Part shown: piece after piece, positions 1 to 7,427 of the stretch
How positions within the stretch are numbered: the first letter of the stretch is position 1
How the letters are laid out: every line of letters starts with the position of its first letter
Assembly (NCBI GenBank): GCA_017502425.1
Contig: JAFVVB010000175.1
Span: forward strand, 1-8,798
Origin: Ruminococcus sp.
GTDB lineage: Bacteria; Bacillota; Clostridia; Oscillospirales; Acutalibacteraceae
Reading direction: 5' to 3'
DNA: 8,798 nt
Notes under the pieces: generated by a model
What the model was told of the DNA's origin: nothing
The model's database searches: none
The model's input: the letters and a program-made list of their open reading frames with translations, nothing else
Position numbers and translations under genes: made by a program

Positions 1-45
1 ATTCAGCTGAAACTCGCAGGACTATAATAAAGGAGGTAACGCATA

Positions 46-2451
46 ATGAATACAATTAAAAGATTATTAGCGGTTGTACTCGCTATTATGGTTATTGCAT
101 CAGTTGCTGTTATCTCTGCTACTGCTGTGCAGACTGAAGTTTCGGATACTTCTGCATCAGGTATCACTATCCACGTGAAATCTGAAGAATGTGTTCCGTA
201 CGTATACTACTGGAACGCTAAACCTACTGACCTTGAAACACAGTATCCTGGTAAGAAGATGACTAAAGAAGCTGATATGGAAGGTGGAAACTGGTACACA
301 TACACATTCCCATCAGCTGAGAAAGTTAACCTTCTTTTCACTGACGGTACTGATACTCTCTCAGGTCAGCTCAGTGACGAAACATCACGCACAACAGGTG
401 AGTGGTGGTATAAAAACGGTAAGTGGAGAGATAAGAACCCTGATATCGAGTCTGACTACGAATATTCAGATTTGAGAGAAGATACTATCTACTTCGTAAT
501 CACCACACGTTTCTACGATGGTGATACCGGCAACAACGTTCACTGCTGGGACGATAAAAAGGCTAACAACCCTGACTCTGACCCTGCATGGCGTGGTGAC
601 TTCAAAGGTCTTGCTGAAAAGCTCGACTACATCAAAGCTTTAGGCTTTAGTGCTATCTGGATTACTCCTGTTGTTACTAACGCATCAGGTTATGACTATC
701 ACGGCTACCATGCTATGGACTTCTCCACAGTTGACGTGAGATACGAATCAGATGGCTATACATACGAAGACTTTATCGAAGAAGCTCATTCAAAGGGCAT
801 CAAGATTATTCAGGACGTTGTATGGCAGCACACCGGTAACTTCGGTGAAGCATTCCTTGCTCCGCTGTTTACTAAAGAGTACGACGATTATCAGGATCTC
901 GCTGATATCGAGAAGTGTATGGTTCCTACTAAGACCTTACTCGATTACAATGGTGTAAGCACTCCTGAAGAGTACTATGCATTAAAACCACAGCAGCAGT
1001 ACGATTCAAGACTTAACCTAATGAAGAACACTTCTTCAGTAGCAGGTGCAAACAACTCTACCGGTACACATCCTGACGATACTGACTATGGTATGGCTAA
1101 GGTTTCTACCGATAAAGATTGCAACCCTCATAACTACTATCATACAGGTTACTTCCAGAGCCTTAACTGGGACGACTGGACATGTAAATACTGTCAGATA
1201 GCAGGCGACTGTGTAGACCTTAACACAGAAAACCCTGCTGTTGCTAAGTACATTGTAGATGCATATTCTAACTATCTTGATATGGGTGTTGACGCGTTCC
1301 GTGTTGATACAGTAAGACATATTTCAAGACTTTCTCTGAATATGATGTACAACGACCAGATGAACGCTGCTGCTAAAGCTGCCGGCAACGATAAATTCTA
1401 TATGTTCGGTGAAATCTGCTGTCGTTACTCACAGGTATGGTATCGTGACCATGCGTGCGAATCAGCTCAGTTCTACACATGGGATGAAACTGATTCTTCT
1501 TATAGAAATAACTGGTGCAGTAATGTTAACGCTACACCTGAGCAGATCAACGAGAACATGAACCTCACATTTGATCACTATAAGGAATTTGATAACGTTA
1601 ATAAGCAGCCTACATCGGATAACGCTTTCTTAAACGGTATCACATACCACACACCTGATTACTCTAAGAGCTCAGGTATGGGCGCTATCGACTTCCAGAT
1701 GCACTGGTGCTTCGATTCAGCTCAGGGTGCATTCGGTGTTGGTATGGCTTCTGACCAGTACTACAACGACTCTACATGGAACGTAACATACGTTGATTCT
1801 CACGACTACGCTCCTGATCAGGGTCAGGCTAACAGATTCGCTGGCGGTACTCAGACATGGGCTGAGAACTTAAACCTCATGTATACATTCCGTGGTATTC
1901 CATGTCTTTACTATGGTAGTGAGGTTGAGTTCCAGAAGGGCGTTGTTATTGACGTTGGTCCTAACAAACCTCTCGCACAGACAGGTAGAGCATACTTTGG
2001 CGATAACCTCGAAGGTACTGTTACTGCTACTGATTTCAGCGAGTACACTGCAACAGGTACAGTTAAAGAGACTCTTGACTATCCACTTGCTAAACATATC
2101 CAGAAACTTAACGCAATAAGACGTGCTATCCCTGCTTTACAGAAGGGTCAGTACACTGTAAACAGCAACTACGTTTCAGGTAATATGGCATACGTTAAGA
2201 GATATACTGACGCTAAGGCTGGCATCGATTCTCTCGCACTCGTATCACTTTCAGGTAGTGCTACATTCAAGAACATCCCTAACGGCAAGTACATCGATGC
2301 TGTTACAGGTAAGGTTCAGACTGTAACTAACGGTACACTTACTACTGACAGCGTTGGTAAGGGTAATATGAGAGTTTACGTATGCTGTGCTTCAGGATTC
2401 AAGGGCATCGAAGGTGCTATCGGTCCTGACGGTCAGACATACTTAAAGTAA
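46..2451 (+). CDS. Secreted GH13 alpha-amylase with N-terminal CBM26-like starch-binding module
   Basis: This is an endo-acting starch hydrolase (alpha-1,4 bonds) that works outside the cell. Residues 1-28 form a signal peptide (K5-R6, hydrophobic core, cleavage near SATA/VQ). Residues ~40-127 resemble a CBM26-type module, with aromatic residues Y54, Y55, W56, W83 and W120-W121 and a PGKKM stretch at 68-72. The GH13 barrel (~145-690) shows all the main motifs: FSAIWITPV 201-209, region I DVVWQH 257-262, VDLN 390-393, region II with nucleophile D421 (FRVDTVRH), region III acid/base E456 (FGE), region IV VDSHD 583-587 with D587, and GIPCLYYGSE 617-626. A beta-rich C-terminal domain (~700-790) follows. 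Region I has Gln where Asn is usual, and region IV has Ser before His-Asp. The mature protein contains 15 cysteines. No dockerin, LPXTG or SLH motif is visible. AAAGGAGGT (29-37) lies 8 nt before the ATG and fixes the start. The family is secure; subfamily and product specificity are not. Confidence 0.96.
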   Translation: MNTIKRLLAVVLAIMVIASVAVISATAVQTEVSDTSASGITIHVKSEECVPYVYYWNAKPTDLETQYPGKKMTKEADMEGGNWYTYTFPSAEKVNLLFTDGTDTLSGQLSDETSRTTGEWWYKNGKWRDKNPDIESDYEYSDLREDTIYFVITTRFYDGDTGNNVHCWDDKKANNPDSDPAWRGDFKGLAEKLDYIKALGFSAIWITPVVTNASGYDYHGYHAMDFSTVDVRYESDGYTYEDFIEEAHSKGIKIIQDVVWQHTGNFGEAFLAPLFTKEYDDYQDLADIEKCMVPTKTLLDYNGVSTPEEYYALKPQQQYDSRLNLMKNTSSVAGANNSTGTHPDDTDYGMAKVSTDKDCNPHNYYHTGYFQSLNWDDWTCKYCQIAGDCVDLNTENPAVAKYIVDAYSNYLDMGVDAFRVDTVRHISRLSLNMMYNDQMNAAAKAAGNDKFYMFGEICCRYSQVWYRDHACESAQFYTWDETDSSYRNNWCSNVNATPEQINENMNLTFDHYKEFDNVNKQPTSDNAFLNGITYHTPDYSKSSGMGAIDFQMHWCFDSAQGAFGVGMASDQYYNDSTWNVTYVDSHDYAPDQGQANRFAGGTQTWAENLNLMYTFRGIPCLYYGSEVEFQKGVVIDVGPNKPLAQTGRAYFGDNLEGTVTATDFSEYTATGTVKETLDYPLAKHIQKLNAIRRAIPALQKGQYTVNSNYVSGNMAYVKRYTDAKAGIDSLALVSLSGSATFKNIPNGKYIDAVTGKVQTVTNGTLTTDSVGKGNMRVYVCCASGFKGIEGAIGPDGQTYLK

Positions 2452-2489
2452 TTAAATAGATTAAGAAAAACACTTAATACTAATGAGAA

Positions 2490-2515
2490 AGCCCGAGATT
2501 ATCTCGGGCTTTTTT
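2490..2515 (+). terminator. Rho-independent terminator of the amylase gene
   Basis: A perfect 9-bp GC-rich stem (AGCCCGAGA 2490-2498 with TCTCGGGCT 2502-2510) has a TTA loop and runs into six T residues. It sits 38 bp after the amylase stop and separates that gene from the ABC operon, which has its own promoter just downstream. Confidence 0.95.
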
Positions 2516-2550
2516 GCGTGATGAAAAACACCAAACTTTTATAAGAATTA

Positions 2551-2579
2551 TTGAAAACAGTTTTTTAGTGTGGTAAAAT
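2551..2579 (+). promoter_or_regulatory. Sigma-A-type extended -10 promoter of the ABC operon
   Basis: TTGAAA (2551-2556) and TAAAAT (2574-2579) are separated by exactly 17 bp, and a TGG extended -10 element directly precedes the -10 box. Transcription should start near 2586, about 35 nt before the ATPase start codon. It is the only strong match in the 105-bp gap between the terminator and the gene. Confidence 0.8.
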
Positions 2580-2589
2580 ACTAGCTAGT
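2580..2589. promoter_or_regulatory. 10-bp palindrome at the predicted transcription start (possible operator)
   Basis: ACTAGCTAGT is a perfect palindrome directly after the -10 box, spanning the expected +1. A repressor bound there would block initiation of the ABC operon. The symmetry and position are seen; the operator role is inference. No regulator gene lies in the window, and a 10-bp palindrome in AT-rich DNA could be chance. Confidence 0.3.
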
Positions 2590-2620
2590 TTATTTTAAAA
2601 TCCTGCTTGGAGTGAGTTTC

Positions 2621-3322
2621 ATGAGTTTAGTGGAATTTAAAAATGTTATAAAACAGTACACGATGGGTGAAGTTACCATAAATGCGGTGGACGATATCTC
2701 TTTTAATATAGAAGAGGGTGAGTTTGCGGTGGTAGTCGGCTCTTCAGGTGCGGGTAAAACCACAGTGCTTAATATATTAGGCGGTATGGATAGTGCCACA
2801 AAAGGAAAGGTGTACGTCGACGGTAAAGATATCACGAAGCTCAGCGATAAAAAGCTGATTGAGTACAGAAGACTCGACATAGGTTTTGTGTTCCAGTTTT
2901 ATAATCTTATTCCTAACCTTACTGCTAAAGAAAACGTGGAGCTTGCTACTCAGATAAGTAAGAATCCACTCGACTGCGAAAAAGCACTTAACAGCGTCGG
3001 ACTCAGTGAGCGAATGAATAACTTCCCTGCACAGCTGTCAGGCGGAGAGCAACAGCGTGTTTCTATTGCAAGAGCTTTAGCTAAAAGACCTAAGCTTCTG
3101 CTGTGTGATGAGCCTACCGGTGCGCTTGACTATAACACAGGTAAATCGGTGTTGAAACTTTTACAGGATACGTGTAAAGAAGAAAAAATGACGGTAGTGC
3201 TGATTACTCACAACCAGGCTATCACTCCGATGGCTGATAGAGTAATACGTATGAAATCCGGCAAGGTTATCGAAAACAGAATTAATGATAACCCAATGGA
3301 CGTTAATGATATTGAATGGTAA
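2621..3322 (+). CDS. ABC transporter ATP-binding protein (MacB/LolD/FtsE type)
   Basis: This 233-residue cytoplasmic ATPase should dimerise on the permease encoded downstream and power it. All nucleotide-binding elements are present: Walker A GSSGAGKT 40-47, Q-loop Q92 (FQFYNL), signature LSGGE 139-143, Walker B LLLCDEP 159-165 with catalytic E164, D-loop ALD 168-170, and H-loop H197. FQFYNLIPNLTA and DEPTGALD are typical of the subfamily that pairs with FtsX/MacB-type permeases. I chose ATG 2621 because GGAGTG (2609-2614) lies 6 nt upstream. A GTG at 2612, three codons earlier, falls inside that ribosome binding site. It is the first gene of a two-gene operon, with 35 nt between its stop and the permease start. 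The substrate cannot be read from the ATPase. Confidence 0.95.
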   Translation: MSLVEFKNVIKQYTMGEVTINAVDDISFNIEEGEFAVVVGSSGAGKTTVLNILGGMDSATKGKVYVDGKDITKLSDKKLIEYRRLDIGFVFQFYNLIPNLTAKENVELATQISKNPLDCEKALNSVGLSERMNNFPAQLSGGEQQRVSIARALAKRPKLLLCDEPTGALDYNTGKSVLKLLQDTCKEEKMTVVLITHNQAITPMADRVIRMKSGKVIENRINDNPMDVNDIEW

Positions 3323-3340
3323 AGTTATGAAAATATGCTC

Positions 3341-3348
3341 AAAGGAGG
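3341..3348 (+). promoter_or_regulatory. Strong ribosome binding site that fixes a TTG start
   Basis: AAAGGAGG ends 9 nt before TTG 3358. No ATG in the permease frame lies near this site (the next in-frame Met is residue 25, inside TM1), so the Shine-Dalgarno sequence decides the rare start codon. Confidence 0.85.
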
Positions 3349-3357
3349 AGCACTTTT

Positions 3358-6300
3358 TTGAAAAAAGCATTACTGAAAAATACGCTTCGGGAAATCAGAA
3401 ACACAAAAGCTAGATTTATTTCTATTCTGATGATAATTGCGTTGGGTGTGGGATTTTTCGTAGGCGTTAAATCTGCGTCGCCATCGATGGAAAAAATGGC
3501 ACGTGATTATTATAGCGATACTAACCTGATGGATTTTCGTATAGTTTCTACCGTTGGTTTTGATGAAGACGATGTGAAAGCTGTTAAGTCCTGTGAAAAA
3601 ATCAAAGACGTTATGCCGTCATATTTTTCAGATGTTACGGTGAGTTTAGATGATACATCGAAAACCATACGTTTGATGAGTGCACCTTCTGAGTACGAAG
3701 AAAATAATGCTATCAGCACCATTGAGTTAGTAGAGGGCAGAATGCCTCTAAAGAAAAACGAAATCGTGGTGGAAAGTGCAAGCCTTTATGATTATAATAT
3801 CGGCGACACCATTACTATCGACGAGAAGGTTTATGATACTGATGTTTCAGAGCAGTTGAAAGGCTTAGAATATACTATTGTCGGTACTGTGAAATCTCCG
3901 ATGTATATTTCATTTGAGCGAGGCACTACTACTATCGGTGACGGCAAAATCGATGAGTATGCGTATGTGCACGAAGACGCCTTTGATATTGAGCGCTATA
4001 CTGTTATTTACGCTACTATTGATATCGGGAAAGAGGTTTCTCCGTTTAGCGATGATTACGAGAAAATACGCGATGATATAGCCCGCAAACTAGAGGAAAC
4101 TGCTGACGAGCGGGTTGAGGTGTTTATCGATGAGAATATCGATAAAGCCCAAAAAGAAATTGATAAAAACAGAAAAGAGCTTATAAAAAAGAAAGCTGAT
4201 ACTAAAAAAGAATTAGCTGATGCTAAGGCAAAGATCGATGAAGGCGAGAGTGAATATTACTCTCAGATAAGCAGCGCTCAGGCTCAGATAGACAGCGCAG
4301 AATATACCGTAAGTAAATCAAAGTCTGAGCTTTATTCAAAAAGCAAAGAGTTAAACGATAACAAAGATAAGTTCAACACCGAAATCAGTAAAGCGAAAAA
4401 AGAGCTTGAAAATGCAACCAGTGAGTATGAAAAAGGGTGCGCCAAGATAGAAGAGGCGAAGCAAACTAAAGCGTCGCTTGAGGCTCAGGTGTGCGATACT
4501 GCCACAGGTACTATAAACACGGTTGTGTACAGCCTTCCTGAAGGTGTGAGTGAAACTGTAATCACTACACTAAGCGGTTATGCTTTGAGTGTTACATATG
4601 ATAATGCAGTAGGTGTGCTAAGCGAAGCAAAGGCGTTTTGCAATACTGCTTTTTCTACTGCATTTGATGGTGCATTTGATGCTGCTATAAATGGTATCAA
4701 TACTATAAATGAAAATATCGCTCTGATTGACACCGAGATCAAAAGCGGTGAAGAGGAGCTTTTGACAGCAAAAACTCAGCTTGATGACGCTAAAAAAGAG
4801 TTAGAAGAAAAAGAGTCATCGACACTTAAAGAGTTTGATAAATACGATAAAGAGATTTTGGATGCTCAAAAGCAGATAGCTTCGGCTGACTCAAAACTTA
4901 ACGATTCTAAAGCACAGCTCAATGATGCTAAAGAAAGCGGACTTTCAAAGATAAATGAAGGTAAAGCAGAATATGAGAAAGCTGAGAAAGATGCTCAAAA
5001 AGGCTTTAGAGAAGCCGAAGAAAAGATTGACGACGCTCAAAAAGAGCTTGATAGCGTTGAGACACCTAAGTGGTATGTTTTTACTCGTGATGATAATCCG
5101 GGATACTCGGGATTTTCAAGTAATACCAACCGAGTTGATGCGGTAGCTACGGTGTTCCCGCTGTTTTTCTTACTGGTTGCTATGCTTGTGTGTCTTACTA
5201 CGATGACACGTCTGGTGGAAGAAAAACGTACCGAAATCGGAACACTCAAAGCACTTGGATATAATAATTCAAGTATCATTTCTAAGTTCATCATTTATGC
5301 TTGTTTGGCTGCCTTTTTCGGCTGTATTTTAGGATTTGCGACGTGTGTACCGATACTCCCTAGAGTAATATGGAATGCGTATGGTATGCTTTACGATATG
5401 CGTGACATAGAAATCGTAGTGCATAAATTCAGTTTATTCTCAGCACTTGTTGCTGCTTTTGCGTGCTGTGCGCTTGTGACACTCGGTGTGTGCTATAAAT
5501 CTTTAAGGCATAAACCGGCAACGCTGATGAGACCGAAAACGCCTAAAGCAGGTAAGAGGATTCTTTTAGAGCGCATCACCGTTTTATGGAATCATTTTAA
5601 CTTCTCATCAAAAGTAACGTGGCGAAATCTCTTCAGATATAAGTCACGACTCTTTATGACAGCCATCGGTATCGCAGGATGTACGGCGCTGATGTTCACA
5701 GCGTTCGGATTATACGATTCCATAAATGATATAGTTACTCTCCAGTTTGAGAGCTTATCAAAATACAACACTATCATCGTAACTGATGAGGATAAAGATG
5801 AAAAAGATTTATCAGTACTTTTAAAAGCACTTGATGGAGACTCCAGAATAAGTGATACAGCTGCTGTTATGCAGAAAAACGTGAGTATCAAATCCGATAG
5901 CAAAAAAGTCGATAGTGATGTATATATTTCAGTAGCTCACGATAGTAAGGATTTCCAGAAGCTGATTACACTTCGAAACAGAACCACTAAAGATAAGATA
6001 ACTTTATGTGATGATGGAGTAGTGCTAACCGAGAAACTTGCGAAAAGGCTTAATGTGTCAGTAGGTGATGAGGTTATGGTCGCTGAGTATGATAAACCGA
6101 TTAAAGTCACCGGTATTGCGGAAAACTACGTGTACAACTATATTTATATGAGTAGTGAAGTGTACGAAAAGCTAAGTGGCGAAAAACCGAAGTTTAATAC
6201 CGTTTACGCAAAATCGCCTTATATTAACGAGGATGTGGAAAAAGAAATCGGTACCGATTATTTAAAGCGTGATGATGTGGTAGCGGTGTCATTTACTTCG

Positions 6301-6738
6301 ACTATTCAAAAAGAGTTTGATGATATGATAGGCTCGATGAATATGATAGTACTCGTTATGATAATCAGCGCGGGAGCACTCGCGATAGTAGTGCTTTATA
6401 ATCTGACTAATATCAATTTAGCAGAACGTAACCGTGAGATAGCGACTATAAAAGTTTTAGGATTCTATCATTCGGAGACGTCGGCTTTTGTGTACAGAGA
6501 GAATATTATTCTGACGATTATCGGTATAGTGTTTGGACTGGGACTTGGAATATGGCTGTTGCAGTTTGTCGTTAATACAGTAGAGATTGATAACATTATG
6601 TTTGGTCGTGATATTCATATATCGAGCTTTGTGCTATCGTCTGTTATGACGTTTGTGTTCAGCCTGATAGTAAATTTCATTATGTATTTTCGAATCAAAG
6701 CTATCAATATGGTTGAAAGTCTCAAGTCGATTGAATAA
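3358..6738 (+). CDS. Double FtsX-type ABC permease with long coiled-coil ectodomain
   Basis: This 1126-residue membrane protein is the permease partner of the upstream ATPase. It has two FtsX/MacB halves with the same 1+3 layout. Half one has TM1 ~19-38, a large extracytoplasmic region 39-593, then TMs ~594-616, 642-664 and 690-713. Half two has TM5 ~764-785, an ectodomain 786-990, then TMs ~992-1016, 1048-1071 and 1087-1112. The coupling motif after the second TM of each half is duplicated (EEKRTEIGTLKALGY 621-635 and ERNREIATIKVLGF 1023-1036). Residues ~240-375 and ~452-566 are K/E/A/D-rich heptad helices that can pair as a hairpin, with a non-coil tip at ~376-451. KWYVFTRDDNPGY (571-583) precedes TM2, as I recall for large clostridial permeases of this type. 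Having both halves in one chain implies one permease per ATPase dimer. The start is TTG, supported by the ribosome binding site at 3341-3348. Candidate roles are lipid/peptide export or mechanical signalling across the envelope; the sequence does not decide. Confidence 0.93.
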   Translation: MKKALLKNTLREIRNTKARFISILMIIALGVGFFVGVKSASPSMEKMARDYYSDTNLMDFRIVSTVGFDEDDVKAVKSCEKIKDVMPSYFSDVTVSLDDTSKTIRLMSAPSEYEENNAISTIELVEGRMPLKKNEIVVESASLYDYNIGDTITIDEKVYDTDVSEQLKGLEYTIVGTVKSPMYISFERGTTTIGDGKIDEYAYVHEDAFDIERYTVIYATIDIGKEVSPFSDDYEKIRDDIARKLEETADERVEVFIDENIDKAQKEIDKNRKELIKKKADTKKELADAKAKIDEGESEYYSQISSAQAQIDSAEYTVSKSKSELYSKSKELNDNKDKFNTEISKAKKELENATSEYEKGCAKIEEAKQTKASLEAQVCDTATGTINTVVYSLPEGVSETVITTLSGYALSVTYDNAVGVLSEAKAFCNTAFSTAFDGAFDAAINGINTINENIALIDTEIKSGEEELLTAKTQLDDAKKELEEKESSTLKEFDKYDKEILDAQKQIASADSKLNDSKAQLNDAKESGLSKINEGKAEYEKAEKDAQKGFREAEEKIDDAQKELDSVETPKWYVFTRDDNPGYSGFSSNTNRVDAVATVFPLFFLLVAMLVCLTTMTRLVEEKRTEIGTLKALGYNNSSIISKFIIYACLAAFFGCILGFATCVPILPRVIWNAYGMLYDMRDIEIVVHKFSLFSALVAAFACCALVTLGVCYKSLRHKPATLMRPKTPKAGKRILLERITVLWNHFNFSSKVTWRNLFRYKSRLFMTAIGIAGCTALMFTAFGLYDSINDIVTLQFESLSKYNTIIVTDEDKDEKDLSVLLKALDGDSRISDTAAVMQKNVSIKSDSKKVDSDVYISVAHDSKDFQKLITLRNRTTKDKITLCDDGVVLTEKLAKRLNVSVGDEVMVAEYDKPIKVTGIAENYVYNYIYMSSEVYEKLSGEKPKFNTVYAKSPYINEDVEKEIGTDYLKRDDVVAVSFTSTIQKEFDDMIGSMNMIVLVMIISAGALAIVVLYNLTNINLAERNREIATIKVLGFYHSETSAFVYRENIILTIIGIVFGLGLGIWLLQFVVNTVEIDNIMFGRDIHISSFVLSSVMTFVFSLIVNFIMYFRIKAINMVESLKSIE

Positions 6739-6741
6739 AAG

Positions 6742-6772
6742 AAAGCGATGCATTTTACTGCATCGCTTTTTT
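6742..6772 (+). terminator. Terminator shared by convergent genes
   Basis: An 11-bp perfect stem (AAAGCGATGCA 6742-6752 with TGCATCGCTTT 6759-6769) has a TTTTAC loop and a T run to 6772. It lies 3 bp after the permease stop and 13 bp beyond the stop of the minus-strand thioesterase. Read on the minus strand, the stem is followed by TCTTTTAT, so it probably works in both directions, less strongly leftwards. Confidence 0.9.
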
Positions 6773-6785
6773 GTATGTAATATGA

Positions 6786-7169
6786 TTATAGTTTAGCGTT
6801 AGTTTTATTCATAAAGCTTTCTGATTTAATGAGAAAACGTTCGTGATATGCCTTGCCGACTACTGTGTGTTTATCGGATACTACGATATCAAAACACAGC
6901 CTTCTGTTATCAACCTCAGTAAGTGTTGATTCACACGTCACTTCGATTCCCACAGGGTCAGCAGAAAGGTGCTCAACATTTATTTTAGTGCCGACGCTGG
7001 TGATACCTTCGTCCAGTAGCGGTTGTACACTTTGCGCTGCGGTTTGCTCCATCAATGCTACCATAGACGGAGTAGCAAATACATCTAAAATACCGCTTTT
7101 CATACTTTTAGCTGTTTTGTCTTCAGTTACTTTTATAGTGATAGTGTTTTTTATTCCTGTTTTAAGCAT
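6786..7169 (-). CDS. Hot-dog-fold thioesterase, FlK (fluoroacetyl-CoA thioesterase)-like
   Basis: This 127-residue cytoplasmic protein is predicted to hydrolyse acyl-CoA thioesters. It matches the FlK-like hot-dog group: FATPSMVALMEQTA (31-44), then GTKINVEHLSADP (60-72), then a strand-rich C-terminal half. The known FlK triad is Thr42, Glu50 and His76. Here T33, E41 and H67 keep the same spacings of 8 and 26 residues, so the active-site layout is intact. Activity on fluoroacetyl-CoA is not implied, because relatives of unknown substrate are common in Firmicutes. I chose the ATG at 7169 because GGAGG (7179-7175 on this strand) lies 5 nt upstream; an ATG at 7181 would overlap that site and has none of its own. 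It is the second gene of a minus-strand pair, starting 18 nt after the lipoprotein stop. Confidence 0.85.
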   Translation of the reverse strand: MLKTGIKNTITIKVTEDKTAKSMKSGILDVFATPSMVALMEQTAAQSVQPLLDEGITSVGTKINVEHLSADPVGIEVTCESTLTEVDNRRLCFDIVVSDKHTVVGKAYHERFLIKSESFMNKTNAKL

Positions 7170-7187
7170 AATATCCTCCATGTATTA

Positions 7188-7379
7188 TTAAAGTTCACCG
7201 TTAAATAATAATTCGTTACATTCCTCACAGTAAATGGACCAATCTTCTTCCATATTGGAGTTTTTCTTTACTGTTACTTCTTTTTTACAGTTATCACAGT
7301 GTAGTGTTTTAGCGCCACAACCAAAAAGGCTGAAAGCAAGTATAACGATTAATAATAAAGCTAAGATCTTCTTTTTCAT
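7188..7379 (-). CDS. Small lipoprotein with zinc-ribbon-like CxxC pairs
   Basis: This 63-residue protein is likely exported and lipid-anchored. Residues 1-20 form a signal peptide (MKKK, then a hydrophobic core) ending in the lipobox LFGC, with C21 the predicted lipidated cysteine. The mature part is only 43 residues. It carries CDNC (28-31) and CEEC (51-54), a layout that would bind zinc in a rubredoxin/zinc-ribbon-like knuckle. Metal-binding CxxC pairs are typical of cytoplasmic proteins, so their presence on an outward-facing lipoprotein is odd; redox or metal sensing are possibilities only. The ribosome binding site is a GAGGG 6 nt upstream of the ATG. It is the first gene of the pair with the thioesterase, and its promoter is at 7456-7428. 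I recognise no named family. Confidence 0.8.
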   Translation of the reverse strand: MKKKILALLLIVILAFSLFGCGAKTLHCDNCKKEVTVKKNSNMEEDWSIYCEECNELLFNGEL

Positions 7380-7427
7380 GTCTATCCCTCTCTCTTTTAT
7401 GAAAATGATTTATCATCAGTTAATTAC

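Noticed and set aside
23..28. TATAAT directly before the amylase ribosome binding site
   Set aside because: A start about 7 nt downstream would fall within the ribosome binding site, and the -35 position would lie at the very edge of the window with no match. The true promoter is probably upstream of the window.
2612..2620. GTG start adding three residues to the ABC ATPase
   Set aside because: It lies inside the GGAGTG ribosome binding site that serves ATG 2621, and conserved family sequence begins right after the ATG.
3327..3413. 28-codon open frame between ATPase and permease
   Set aside because: It contains the permease ribosome binding site, has no good site of its own, and reads into the permease in another frame.
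6786..7169. Fluoroacetate resistance as the function
   Set aside because: Only the fold and triad spacing support FlK likeness; substrate specificity cannot be claimed.
7170..7181. Upstream ATG for the thioesterase
   Set aside because: The codons would encode the GGAGG ribosome binding site itself, and no such site precedes it.
6853..7191. 112-codon plus-strand frame opposite the thioesterase
   Set aside because: The thioesterase shows a family match with triad spacing; the opposite frame is an S/T/V-rich shadow.
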